From: Monomorium pharaonis
Lineage: Eukaryota > Arthropoda > Insecta > Hymenoptera > Formicidae
Direction: 5' to 3'
Length of the DNA: 64,000 bases
NCBI RefSeq assembly: GCF_013373865.1
Contig: NC_050470.1
Span: forward strand, 558,001-622,000
Below the pieces are notes generated by a model that worked only from the letters and a program-made list of their open reading frames with translations, was not told the origin of the DNA and searched no databases. Positions 54,701 through 63,794 of this stretch are shown piece after piece; position 1 is the stretch's first letter, and each line of letters starts with the position of its first letter. Position numbers and translations under genes: made by a program.

Positions 54701-57227
54701 GGTGCTAAGACCTTTAAGCGACCTCAAGTAGAAATGATGGCACGAAGGTGGCAACATCAGTGTGTAGAGGTTTGTTGTTAAATCACATTGAAGATATTGT
54801 TAGTTTTATTTATAAGTAATCATTGGCATAACATTTAAATTATTTTCAAGTTATTAAAAATTGAGTAATTATTGCTTGCCTTATTTTTGAAAATAACATA
54901 AGATTATTCGATGCTGTTTCAGATTCGAGAAGCAGCTCAAGCTTTGCTGCTTGCCGAACTTGGCAGGATGGGCTCAAAGGGTCGTAAAGCGCTTGTCGAT
55001 AACTGGTCGCAATATTTGCCGATGTATAGTACTCAGGAGCCAATCGCACCGCAACCACAAAGTCAAACTTCGCCGGCTGCCGGAAGTCCGGTGCCACCAT
55101 CCGAATCACAACCAGAAGAAGAAGATGAAGAAGAGGAATTAGCTGAAGGTGAGAACTATTAGAGAAAGTTTTCTTCTAAACAAGTAAGAAAAATTAATCA
55201 GACATATACATATATATTACTTGTTTTGATTTACATTTATTATGCGATATATATATTGCATAATAAATGTAAAATAATTTAATTGTAATCTTTCTTGATA
55301 GAGTTAAGTATAGCCAGGAAGCCATCGAGCGTAGCGGAATTGAAGCGAAAGCAAACTACGGCGGTAGTGTTGTTGGGCGTGATAGGGGCTGAATTTGGTC
55401 AAGATGTAACTACTACGAACCAAAGAAGGGATAACGAGCAAAGACGGAAAAGTTCGATCGTGGAAGGCTTTGGCATAGGAAATAATAATCTTGCCAGGCA
55501 TACTAGCTTGGCACTCACTCATTTATTGCACGCGCCTCATTCTCCCAAGTTACCGTTACACACGGCATTACGAAGAGCAGCGATTGATCTTATTGGCAGG
55601 GGATTTACTGTGTGGGAACCCTATCTTGATGTATCCAAGGTAAATAATTTTTTGAAATATTTATTGGGATACTTTATTGCGTCATTTTAGTCTTTTCAGA
55701 TTTACATTATTATTTTGTAGTATTATTTAAATAAATTTTGACAAGATAATAAAACATTACTATTATTGAATAGACTAAATTAAATATAAATATTATTGTA
55801 TAAAAGAATTTATTAATATCTTTTGTATAGAATCTTTTATAATTTTGTTGTATAATTATGGATAAAATTGTTATTTTTAACTCTGTTTTTTAATCATAGG
55901 TATTATTAGGCTTATTGGAAATGTGCTGCGATGCGGATAAGTTAGTGCCGAGTCTGACATACGGCCTTCCTCTCACCCCGCAAGCCGACACTTGTCGCAC
56001 GGCACGTCACGCTTTAACACTAATTGCTACCGCTAGGCCAGCCGCCTTTATCACCACGATGGCTCGCGAAGTAGCCAGATTTAACACTCTTCAACAGAAT
56101 GCTCAGACTTTGAATGTCAATCTGGGTGCAAGTGTTTTAACTAGGGCAAAGCCAGAGATCCTCAGAATCGTTGAACAACTAATTGACAAGATGCAGAGTG
56201 AGATGAGCGATCTTCTTGTAGAGGTATTAATCTAGTTTTTTTTATTAAGAACAAACTAATTATAATGAAAAAGAAATACGTTAATATGACATGCTTTATA
56301 AATTTACAACAATGTGTATTTTTTTATTAATTTGCATGTATTTATGTCATAGGTCATGGACATTATTCTACATTGCCTTGATCCAGGTCATTTGAAAATG
56401 AAGCCTTTGAACGAAGTATTTCCGGCAGTGTGTAGATTTAATCAAGTAAGTTTCTTACATGTACACACACACACACACACAGATATACACACAATTAGTA
56501 TTTTTTTATTGACTTATTACTGTTTAAGGATTGTGATTTAATCTTTTAAAATAACGTAATTACATATTTAAATTTGTGTCGTTTATCGAAATTGTATAAA
56601 ACAATCTTTTATCATTTTCAAAGTTTTAGTTTATATTGTACATAATACAGATTACAATTTATTTATTCAAAATTTTTTTATTTACAGGTCAGTCATTGTC
56701 CAGCAACGCGCAGGATAGCGGTTGGCGGTCGCGGCGGTCAACTAGCATTATACGAATTACGAGGTAATGTCAAATGTCAAACCGTTCCAGCTCACTCAGC
56801 GCCGGTTACCGCGTTGGCCTTTTCACCGGAAGGGAAGTTCCTTGTTAGTTATTCTTGTTCCGAGAATAAACTATGTTTTTGGCAGGTAAGCGTAAAAAAT
56901 ATCACAATGTCTTATTCTTATTGCCAATATTTACGCTTATATTGCTCTTGTTAACATTTATAGATTTAGATATAAAGATTTTAATAAGATGTGCTCTACT
57001 TTATCTACTATCTTAAATATAACACATCGATTATTTGTCAGCAAACCAGTAGCGGTATGTTTGGCCTGGGCAACTCACAGACTCGCTGCGTCAAATCGTA
57101 CAGTACTGCGCCCATCAACGACGTGGCCCGATTGAACCCTATGCGTTTGGCTCGGCTGATTTGGATCAACAATCGCACAGTCACCTTAATGCTCGCTGAT
57201 GGCTCGGAAACGCGCTTCAATGTTTGA
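39723..57227 (+). CDS. WDR7: WD repeat-containing protein 7 (rabconnectin-3 beta)
   Basis: Twenty-three coding exons: 39723-39887, 39981-40213, 40299-40420, 42352-42542, 43054-43199, 47002-47092, 47354-47768, 48047-48267, 48431-48650, 48892-49006, 49117-49322, 49480-49617, 49773-49841, 51149-51250, 53637-53849, 54073-54337, 54550-54769, 54923-55148, 55302-55639, 55900-56223, 56353-56445, 56688-56885, 57042-57227; all phases agree, 1498 aa (human about 1490). N-terminal WD repeats (VTGCYDGQICLWQVD, SSESGEMCTWDL, VSGSVDFAVCLWDLY, VGCSDGAVYVWQM), a middle with HAWGMDPDLD and MSLLLPTWQ, helical repeats (TAVVLLGVIGAEFG, RTARHALTLIATARP), and C-terminal WD repeats (GGRGGQLALYELRG). With DMXL2/rabconnectin-3 alpha it regulates V-ATPase assembly and vesicle acidification. 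Exon 3 uses a weak donor (GTCGGT). The large introns carry many inverted-repeat elements. Confidence 0.96.
40421..42351. other. WDR7 intron 3, nothing recognised
   Basis: About 1.9 kb of AT-rich intron. It holds a short (CA)n tract at 41519-41536 and no inverted-repeat element or coding signal that I can support. Confidence 0.6.
42810..42885. repeat. (CA)n-(CACG)n microsatellite
   Basis: About 30 CA units followed by CACG units in WDR7 intron 4. Confidence 0.95.
43489..43509 (+). CDS. WDR7: Candidate 21-nt microexon of WDR7
   Basis: Between coding exons 5 and 6, a pyrimidine-rich tract ending TTCTAG is followed by 21 nt and then a GTAGTT donor. Inserted, it adds seven residues (ILVQLDS; the junction Asn becomes Lys) and keeps the frame on both sides. 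Skipping it also keeps the frame and aligns with human WDR7 without a gap, so the constitutive protein probably lacks it. Could be an optional microexon or a chance match. Confidence 0.3.
44271..44510. mobile_element. Inverted-repeat element nested in element D
   Basis: Arms GGCTACCGCACAAGCT and complement AGCTTGTGCGGTGGCT, with (ACGTT)n-rich inner arms (ACACGTTACGTTACGTTAAG) matching on both sides for about 100 bp. About 240 bp, non-coding. Confidence 0.8.
44568..45139. mobile_element. TTAA-flanked (piggyBac-type target) element, copy E1
   Basis: Left end TTAA|GGGGATCCGGGAGTGACAG at 44564-44567. Interior strongly resembles the copy at 51970 (GTTACCGACATTTTTTGGGG, AGTACGCACAAAAA, GGCGATGTACGATTTG). 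Right end lies at the TTAA at 45140-45143, where an inverted copy of the right-end sequence (to about 45188) follows, making a palindrome. No transposase. Confidence 0.75.
45140..45188. repeat. Inverted right-end fragment of the TTAA element family
   Basis: TTAAGGGGATCCAGGAGTGC and the following CTTTGAAATTTGATCGAGG are the reverse complement of the sequence just before it (45090-45139), so the right end of E1 is duplicated head to head. Confidence 0.7.
45727..45778. repeat. (CT)n microsatellite, one interruption
   Basis: About 25 CT units broken once by an AT, in WDR7 intron 5. Confidence 0.95.
48819..48854. repeat. (GC)n-(GT)n microsatellite
   Basis: GCGCGCGC passing to GTGTGTGT, about 40 bp upstream of the WDR7 exon at 48892. 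Confidence 0.9.
50141..50488. mobile_element. TAA-flanked MITE (PIF/Harbinger-like), about 348 bp
   Basis: Ends AGGCTATTCTACAATTGCGT at 50141 and exact complement ACGCAATTGTAGAATAGCCT ending 50488. Flanked by TAA on both sides (50138-50140, 50489-50491); a 3-bp TWA duplication is typical of PIF/Harbinger insertions. The interior carries TTGTAAG/TACAAC repeats. WDR7 intron between 49841 and 51149. Confidence 0.85.
51366..51533. mobile_element. 168-bp inverted-repeat element
   Basis: Arms GGGGGTCTATTACGGTTCTT and complement AAGAACTGTAATAGACCCCC; inner arms include ACTCACTTTTCACATTT, the loop TATACACCAATCA pairs with TGATTGGTGTATA. Non-coding. WDR7 intron between 51250 and 53637. Confidence 0.82.
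51853..51920. mobile_element. 68-bp perfect-ended hairpin, miniature element or hairpin RNA locus
   Basis: TACACTGGTGCAATAA at the left pairs exactly with TTATTGCACCAGTGTA at the right; the stem extends to about 28 bp with three mismatches around a roughly 12-nt loop. Each end begins with TA, compatible with a TA target. The size also fits a precursor microRNA hairpin on the intron transcript. WDR7 intron between 51250 and 53637. Confidence 0.6.
51957..52846. mobile_element. Inverted-repeat element E3 with E2 nested in its left arm
   Basis: After removing E2 (51970-52375) and one TTAA, the left arm reads GGCATGTTAAGCAACTGAAA and goes on through CTCTTAAGC, AAAGCTAGAAACT and GAGAGGTACCCAAGTA. 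The right arm, reversed from about 52846, reads GGCACGTTAAGCGACTGAAA and continues the same way. Arms about 80 bp. The interior has no transposase. Outer ends not certain. Confidence 0.7.
51970..52375. mobile_element. TTAA-flanked (piggyBac-type target) element, copy E2
   Basis: Flanked exactly by TTAA at 51966-51969 and 52376-52379. Left end GCGGATCCGGTAGTGACAGA, right end GGCACTCCAGGATCCCT. The 406-bp interior matches E1 with small indels. Non-coding. Inserted into a TTAA in the left arm of E3. Confidence 0.82.
53020..53555. mobile_element. hAT-type MITE copy 1 with 8-bp target duplication
   Basis: Starts CAGGGTTGGGTAAGTTAA and ends ACTACCCAACCCTG. Flanked by the exact 8-bp direct repeat ATTACATC (53012-53019 and 53556-53563), the hAT signature. 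The 536-bp interior is TTAA/AAAGTTAA-rich on both arms. A related copy is at 61431-61967. Inserted about 80 bp upstream of the WDR7 exon at 53637. Confidence 0.92.
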
Positions 57228-57486
57228 ACGCCACAAAAAATCAGTCTGGAACTATCAACAGTTTTGTTCGACAAGCAAAAATAGCTTGTTCGTCGTTTAG
57301 TTCCGGCAGCATCGATTGATCCCGGTTTATGCAATATTTTCTTCGTTAACATATTTTTCACAAGAATACTGCAGATAGTCTACAACAGCAGCCACAGTCA
57401 TACTGTTTTCAATGAAGCTAGTTTAAGCATCTCCAATTAAAAAATGCCATTTTATCGGTTAAATCCTTGTAGAATAATAATTGATA

Positions 57487-57492
57487 AATAAA
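57487..57492 (+). terminator. Candidate poly(A) signal of WDR7
   Basis: AATAAA 260 bp after the WDR7 stop codon, the first canonical hexamer on the + strand after the CDS. Distal signals are possible. Confidence 0.45.
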
Positions 57493-58157
57493 AGAAGATA
57501 TAAGAAATTTACATATATGGATTCATGTTTTTAAAAAGTATGTAAATTTAAAGAAAACATTGCATAAATCAGTTTTTAATATATACAAATTATTTATTAC
57601 ATTATCTTTTTTCGTTTATAATACACATTAAATGAAAATATTAATTTGTGAGAGTTAGCTAATCGAAGCTGTCGATGTTTTAGTCAAAATAATTCGCGCG
57701 TAACTCTCGCCAGAAGCACCGCCGCTGATTTCAGCGCACTCATTGGTACTTAATTTATAATATTAGTACTAAATCAAATTTTATTGTGCTGTCACTATCT
57801 GTATATCATCGCTGTATATGGTTGTTCGGATCCTCATTTATGATATTCCCCTTTTGGATTAGAACCAGGATCAACCTTATTTGGCGCTAAATGCGCGATT
57901 TAAGTACGCAGTTCATCAGCAATAATTTTTCACGCAAATTGTGCGAGATCAGAGAAATTATGCAATGCGAGTTTGTTCCTGCCAATTCTTCGGAAGTTGC
58001 AACGTCTGTAAGATATATAGTTTGTTATATAGGTGCAAAGTTTTAATTTTAGTAACAATCGGATATTTTGTCATAACTTAGATACTCGTTTAATAGAAAT
58101 AAGGATTGTTTTCATTTAGCTTTATTAGGCCATGCAAAACCATGAAAGAAAACATTA

Positions 58158-58437
58158 TATTGTATTTGTAGCGTGTGTGCGCGCGCGCGCGCGTGTGTGT
58201 GTGCGTGCGTGCGTGCGTGCGTGTGTGCGTGCGTGCGTGTGTGCGCGTGTGTGTAGGCCGTTTTCCAACAAGCGACACGGAAGGACACAGTGTAACACAG
58301 TGGATCATTTCATCGTTGTTTAACATTGACAAACAACAAGGATGAAATGATTCACTGTGTTACATTGTGTCCTCTGTGTCGCTTATTGGAAAACGCACGC
58401 GCGCGCGCGCACGCACGCACGCACGCACGCACGCACA
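58158..58437. repeat. Long hairpin: inverted repeat between complementary (GT/GC) and (CA/CG) microsatellites
   Basis: Core inverted repeat 58257-58396 (GCGTTTTCCAAYAAGCGACAC-type ends, GACACAGTGTAACACAGTG on the left) is flanked on the left by GCGC/GTGT/GCGT repeats (from 58158) and on the right by CGCACG/CACG repeats (to about 58437), which are complementary to each other, so the whole 280 bp can fold as one stem. Confidence 0.8.
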
Positions 58438-58691
58438 CATTGCTTGAAAGTATACTGCCACTTCAGGCGGATTAAATTTGCACATGTTTCGTTGTTTCTC
58501 TTTATTAATTTTTCGGTATCTTTTGAATTGCCTAATTCCAAGTTCGTTTCTTTGAATTCTACATCACGTATTTGCAAGTTGAATGTTAAGTCAGATTGCA
58601 TTGTTTGAGATGATGCATTTTTTTATTAAAGCAAATAAAATATCAAGAAAAACAATAGAATCGTATATACATATATGTAGCTAAGAATAAT

Positions 58692-58852
58692 GGCTGCGTT
58701 TAACAGAAAAAGCAGTTTTGTAACTGTTGTAAAATTCTTTTATATTATTGGTATTTATGCATTTAGATCCGACAGGGACTAAGGGCAAGGAACCAATCGT
58801 GTTGATGAATTTTACAACAGTTACAAAGCTGCTTTTTCTGCTGAATGCAGCC
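58692..58852. mobile_element. 161-bp inverted-repeat element
   Basis: Left arm GGCTGCGTTTAACAGAAAAA and onward GCAGTTTTGTAACTGTTGTA; right arm the complement ending TCTGCTGAATGCAGCC. Stem about 47 bp with few mismatches. Non-coding. Confidence 0.8.
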
Positions 58853-61430
58853 AATGATGGCAGTAAAGCTGACGTGGCCGTAGCTCGGAGGCTCTGTTAA
58901 ATTTAATACCTGGCATTTGACGAATATTCCACGACCAAATATCAATATTAGTATTTATTTAATAATTTAAGATTGAGTCAAGTCCGTTCTTCGAGATCGG
59001 TTAATCTGAAGATCGCTTCGTCGCTCTTTTCTCGTCATTTCGAATGAAGATTTCTCTCTGTTTGTGAGCAACAGACCGCCATGTGCATAGATTACACGTA
59101 GGATTAATTTATATAATTTTTATTGTACGCGAATTCGCATTATATGATGCTATACTAATGCGTATCAGGTGTGCCGAATGTCGCGTGTAAATCTTTTTTT
59201 CTTTATTTTTCAATCCATTGCGGAAACAATGATTTTAGGATGAAGGTGTTATTTATTTATAATTCTGTATTTTCATTCTCGCATTTTTTAAACTTGTGTG
59301 ACTCGTGTGTGATTTATTCCGCATGAATCTTCATGAAGGATAACATTTCCTTAGCTGAGATTTGAGTCTGGATAATTTCGGAACGATTAGCAAATCGGCA
59401 ATGTATGAATTTGATTTTTGATTGATCATGTTTTTTTCTCGCGTTAGAAGATTAGTAAGACAACTTGAAGAAATATGTGAATAGCTTTAAACTTAAACTG
59501 TGCTTGTAGAGTAAAATTTTGGCAGCAGGGATAATTCTGACTGTATATTATTTTGGAGAATGAATCAATATATGTGTTAAAATTACGCTTATATAAATTA
59601 TAAAACGTTTTAAAAATACGCTTCTTTTGTTTTTATGTATCTATAATTGGCAATAAATTCGCGTGATTCAGAAGTTAATAAATGCAGCTCACGTAGAGAG
59701 CTCTCTCAGAGTGAATAGTTCAAAAAATTGGTCTTTTATATAACATTTTTAAATTATGTAGTTTATTTTACTTTATTTATAATTATATTTTATAATAAAT
59801 ACCTTAACATCTTTTATTTTCACAAAAAAGCAATGGCATTACAAAACTGCACCAAAGTTCAAAGTGACACCATTGCTTTTTTAAGGAAAATTTAAAAATA
59901 GTATCACATCTACACTTGAGTTGATTATTAGATATCTCGATATAAAAATCAATAATTCTCTAACATTCTACTAAAGATTAAATCAATAAAATAAAATTTT
60001 CTGACAATTAGGAGTTGGTGCTATAAGTAATGTGCAACAATTTTATAATAAAACAATATATATAATACTGTACAAACGTTTCGGTTGAATTTTTTGCCGT
60101 CTTCTCCCCAGTTCATAGTTACTTTAAATTTTAATTACAGAATTGCTAACTCCTAATTGCTTAAAAAGCTTATTGTATTGAATGCATCTCGATAAAATTT
60201 AACTTTAAATTTGAATGTTGTTCACACAAGTTTACATGAAGTTTACTGATTTAAACACAAAAGAGTTTTGACTTTCACATAGACTATGGAGTTTTATTAG
60301 AAAGAAAAATTGATTCGAAATTATATGTAGTAGAACAGATAAATTGTTTTCAATGTTCTTATGATTTAAGATTCTTAATCATAACAAGCTTCGTTATATT
60401 GACGCAATCATATCCATATTTTATGGTACGTTATAGTGCTGATTGTATCACGCAGGCGTGTTTGCAATCGGTATATAAAGTATACTTGTCTTATGTCTCT
60501 TCGATGATAAATTCGGAGAACAGTTGGTTCCTTCGGAGTTTCAACATAATTGAATATGTATGTATTTTCTCGCACAAAACTCATTTTTCAGAAGAAAAAA
60601 AAAAATAAAACCATGTAGAAAAGGAACATTTTCTGTCATTCTTTTCTTTTTTTTCGAAACTTAATATTGATTTCGAAATTAACGAGACGAGCATTCTACG
60701 AAATTCAGCGGTCGATGCGAATCGATAGCATTAAGTTTCAACAATTTGATCGATCGATTATAGGAATGAGTTTAATTATCGTCTGATTGATCATAGGCGA
60801 CGTGTATGTATGTACATACATACATAAAACCAAGTTGCGCCTAATGATATTTATGCGATTCAATTTTTCGTATGTGATTTGCGCACATTATGCACTATAT
60901 ATTTTCCGGAACACTCCGATGGAACAAATTATACCGGATAATACGTTCTATCCGTCTTTTTATAATTGTTGACAGACGTAATCAAAAGAGAGAAACTTCA
61001 AACTTAATCTTTTCTTCAAGCATAATTTTTTTGAAGTCGTGAGTTTTAGTCGCGAGTTTTTTTTCAGTCTTATTAAGTACACACTTTTGAAAAGATGAAA
61101 TTAAGATACAATTAAGTGATTAAAAAAACAGCTTGGTGTATTGCGGAAATAAATAAATAAAATTTTCTTTTACTCATATCTATTTGTAACATTACGATTA
61201 ATAGAATTGAATATGTAATAAATATTTATAATTAAATTAAATAATTTAAAAAGTTAAACTTTTATTATTTTGTTAATAAAAAAATCATGTTACTCAATTA
61301 TAACAAAAGGAATTAGAAACATTATTGCTTTAAATATACATATATATTACTTCGTGCAACACATATATACTAGTTGATTTCATATCAACAATACAAAAAG
61401 AACTTCTAGAGATAATTATTATCTATTTAT

Positions 61431-61967
61431 CAGGGTTGGGTAAATCAATATATTTTTTAACTAAATTAAGTTAAAGTTAATGGATTATAAAATTTAGAAA
61501 ATAAAAGAAGTTTTAATTGGTTAAGTTAAAATAAGTTACACGAATAAAAAACTTATAATTCAGTTAAGGTTATATTAAGATTAATTTAACTCAAGTTAAA
61601 GATTATTTTGAGAAGCTTTGTTTAATTATATTAAATTAAAAAGTCATATTAAAATTTATTTAATTCAGATTATCAACATAAATCGATTATCAAATATATA
61701 TTTACTAATATTTTATTTGTGAATTAAGTTATATAATATTAATTATATAAAATAAAAAAGTATATTGTTTTTACAAGAATGTATTTTTATTTTACAATTT
61801 TTTCTTCTATCCAAATAAAATTTTTAAAAAAAGTTAATAATAAGTTAAAGTTTATATGGTTCAAAAACAACACTTAGTTAAGGTTAAAATCAGTAAAAAT
61901 TAAAATTAAGTTAAGTTATTAACTTTTTAACTTTATTCTTAATTTTCAACTTTAATATCCAATCCTG
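61431..61967. mobile_element. hAT-type MITE copy 2 with 8-bp target duplication
   Basis: Starts CAGGGTTGGGTAAATCAA; end diverged to ATATCCAATCCTG. Flanked by the exact 8-bp repeat CTATTTAT (61423-61430, 61968-61975). 537 bp, closely related along its length to the copy at 53020. More degraded terminal repeat than copy 1. Confidence 0.9.
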
Positions 61968-61972
61968 CTATT

Positions 61973-62004
<32 letters not shown>

Positions 62005-62122
62005 GTTTAATTGTTTAAAAAATTCATTTAAAAACAACTTTATACATATATTTTATATTATTATTGTCAATAAAGAGAAATTATGTAACGCAGTTGTAAA
62101 ATAAGGGAATTAAAAATCATTA

Positions 62123-62273
62123 AGGTGCCTTTTCACTCTGACGCTTGACGCTCATTTTCAGCATCAAAAGACATCACGTGACTAAAAATAAAGATATCTA
62201 TTCGTCATTTTTAGTCACGTGATGTCTTTTGACGCTGAAAATGAGCATCAAGCGTCAGAGTGAAAAGGCACCT
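62123..62273. mobile_element. TTA-flanked MITE, 151 bp
   Basis: Ends AGGTGCCTTTTCACTCTGAC and complement GTCAGAGTGAAAAGGCACCT, near-perfect stem of about 65 bp including ATCACGTGACTAAAAAT. Flanked by TTA on both sides (62120-62122, 62274-62276), a PIF/Harbinger-like 3-bp target. Confidence 0.85.
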
Positions 62274-62320
62274 TTATAGTGTAAGTAGAGCTGAGTAGAG
62301 CATTAAAAAAGTAGGTATTG

Positions 62321-62439
62321 TGTGCTTTCCAGCAAGACACAGTGTAACACAGTGTCCATTAGTGTGAGAAAGAACATGTCAGTGTGTCTCGCTCACATTA
62401 GTGGACACTGTGTTACACTGTGTCTTGCTGGAAAGCACA
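62321..62439. mobile_element. 119-bp inverted-repeat element related to the 58257 hairpin
   Basis: Arms TGTGCTTTCCAGCAAGACAC and complement GTGTCTTGCTGGAAAGCACA, nearly perfect for about 45 bp. It shares GACACAGTGTAACACAGTG with the core of the hairpin at 58257-58396, indicating one family. Confidence 0.85.
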
Positions 62440-62603
62440 CATTTTCTCACGTCCCCGCCATTTTTCTTCAAACTAGCAAGTAACTAGCATAATGTTTTAT
62501 CAGAGAGGAACCTAAGAGCGGCTACCGCGGCTTTTTTCGTGCGACCAATATTTGACTAGCATCAGCGCCAAACGTGGATGTAAAGCCCGTTCTACTATAC
62601 ATT

Positions 62604-62734
62604 GGCCTAGTTTACATCGTGCATTTGATACGCGTATCAAATAGTAAATAACTAGTGAATGTGTTTAATCATTGGCTGATCAGCTTAAATTCACTACTTG
62701 ATACGCGTATCAAATGCACGATGTAAACTAGGCC
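62604..62734. mobile_element. MITE family A, copy 3 (GTGCATTTGATACGCG arm type)
   Basis: Arms GGCCTAGTTTACATCGTGCA and exact complement ending in CTAGGCC; loop identical to copies 1 and 2. Nearly identical to copy 2, 23.6 kb away. Nested in element C. Confidence 0.92.
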
Positions 62735-62930
62735 ATTAATTGCAGTCGCCAGTTGCAATTTACAATACCCAATAAATGTCTTTAACTAGAAACTAAGCGC
62801 CTATTGAATGTCGCAAGTCGCAACTAGCTGCTTGCGATTAATGTAAAACAGACTTTATATACATCCACGTTTGGCGCTGATGCTAGTCAAATATCAGTCG
62901 CACGAAAAAGGCCGCGGTGGCCGCTCTCAG

Positions 62931-63106
62931 GGGCTCGATTCTTGAATTCATTCGCAAGAGAAACGTATTCGCAAATTCTGTTCTTACAGAAAAGTTAGAA
63001 ATTTATTGGATATTGTATGGCTTTTAACCAATAAACTTACAACTTTCTGTTAGAGCGAGTATTTGCGTATACGTTTCTCTTGCGAATGACTTCAAGAATC
63101 GGGCCC
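62931..63106. mobile_element. MITE family B, copy 2
   Basis: Ends GGGCTCGATTCTTGAATTCA and complement TTCAAGAATCGGGCCC; about 176 bp, the same length as copy 1, but with the internal loop reversed relative to it. Nested in the right arm of element C. Confidence 0.88.
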
Positions 63107-63134
63107 CTGGTTCCTTTCTGATAAAACATATACT

Positions 63135-63265
63135 GCTCTAGTTTACACCGAGCACTTGGTACGCGTATCAAGTAGTGAATTTAATCTGATCAGCCAATGA
63201 TTAAACACATTCACTAGTTATTTACTATTTGATACGCGTACCAAGTGCTTGGTGTAAACTAGAGC
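63135..63265. mobile_element. MITE family A, copy 4 (GAGCACTTGGTACGCG arm type)
   Basis: Ends GCTCTAGTTTACACCGAGCA and complement ending GGTGTAAACTAGAGC. Arms like copy 1; loop in reverse orientation with one or two differences. It abuts the right end of element C. Confidence 0.9.
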
Positions 63266-63779
63266 TATGAATACCGGCCTTAGTCTTCATAGCACCAACC
63301 AATTCAACCTCCATCTTGTCATTTCGTTCTCCATTACATGTTGCTTAACCACGCTGGCTATACCTACGAAATCGACTACGACCTACGGTACGGTACGGCC
63401 ATTCGCATCGATTTGTATGCTGCACGTTGCACGTTATTTTTTAGAACATAACCTTGCGACGATTTTCTTGGCAATTATTTCACGAGATCTTCACTGAAAA
63501 GTATCTTGAATCGTTCTTGGAAAGGTAAGTTAAACGCGTGTTTACAAATATCTTGTGGATAAAAGTACAGTTGTATTTTATATAAACTTAAACGTGCGAC
63601 GAACTTTGGATTACCTCCAATATGTGAACCTCCGTTAAACTGATATAGCGTGACTTATATTCTGACTAGAGATTAAAATTTTATAAATCTTTATAGTTTT
63701 TTATAGTTTCAGGATTCGATTATGTCAATTCATGTATATCACTTATTTTTAGTTACATATTTATCTCTTGGCATTGCAG
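63266..63779 (+). promoter_or_regulatory. Promoter and 5' UTR exon/intron of the last gene
   Basis: A strong donor AAAG|GTAAGT at 63524-63525 and an acceptor TTGCAG at 63774-63779 define a likely 5' UTR intron (63525-63779). GC-richer DNA with CpGs around 63350-63480 would hold the first exon and promoter. Start site not determined. Confidence 0.55.
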
Positions 63780-63794
63780 AATATTTATTTCCAA

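Larger units (their letters stand above)
57228..62119. other. WDR7 3' UTR and intergenic DNA, no gene recognised
   Basis: About 4.9 kb with no supportable coding exon. It contains a long microsatellite-flanked hairpin (58158-58437), an inverted repeat (58692-58852), a small hairpin at 59825-59883 (AAAAAAGCAATGG with complement) and a hAT MITE (61431-61967). 59000-61400 is AT-rich with nothing else recognised; unspliced non-coding transcripts cannot be excluded. Confidence 0.55.
62491..63130. mobile_element. Outer inverted-repeat element C, interrupted by two nested MITEs
   Basis: Left arm from 62491 (ATGTTTTATCAGAGAGGAAC, AGAGCGGCTACCGCGGC, TCGTGCGACCAATATTTGAC) matches the complement of the right arm ending 63130. 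Family A (62604-62734) is inserted near the centre and family B (62931-63106) in the right arm. The element without insertions is about 330 bp. Non-coding. Confidence 0.85.

Noticed and set aside
58090..58608. Thr-Arg-Ala-His and Ala-Cys-Val-Arg repeat frames
   Set aside because: Translations of GT/GC and CA/CG microsatellites.
59825..59883. Short AAAAAAGCAATGG inverted repeat as a microRNA
   Set aside because: Only a 13-bp stem with a loop of more than 30 nt; too weak to claim.
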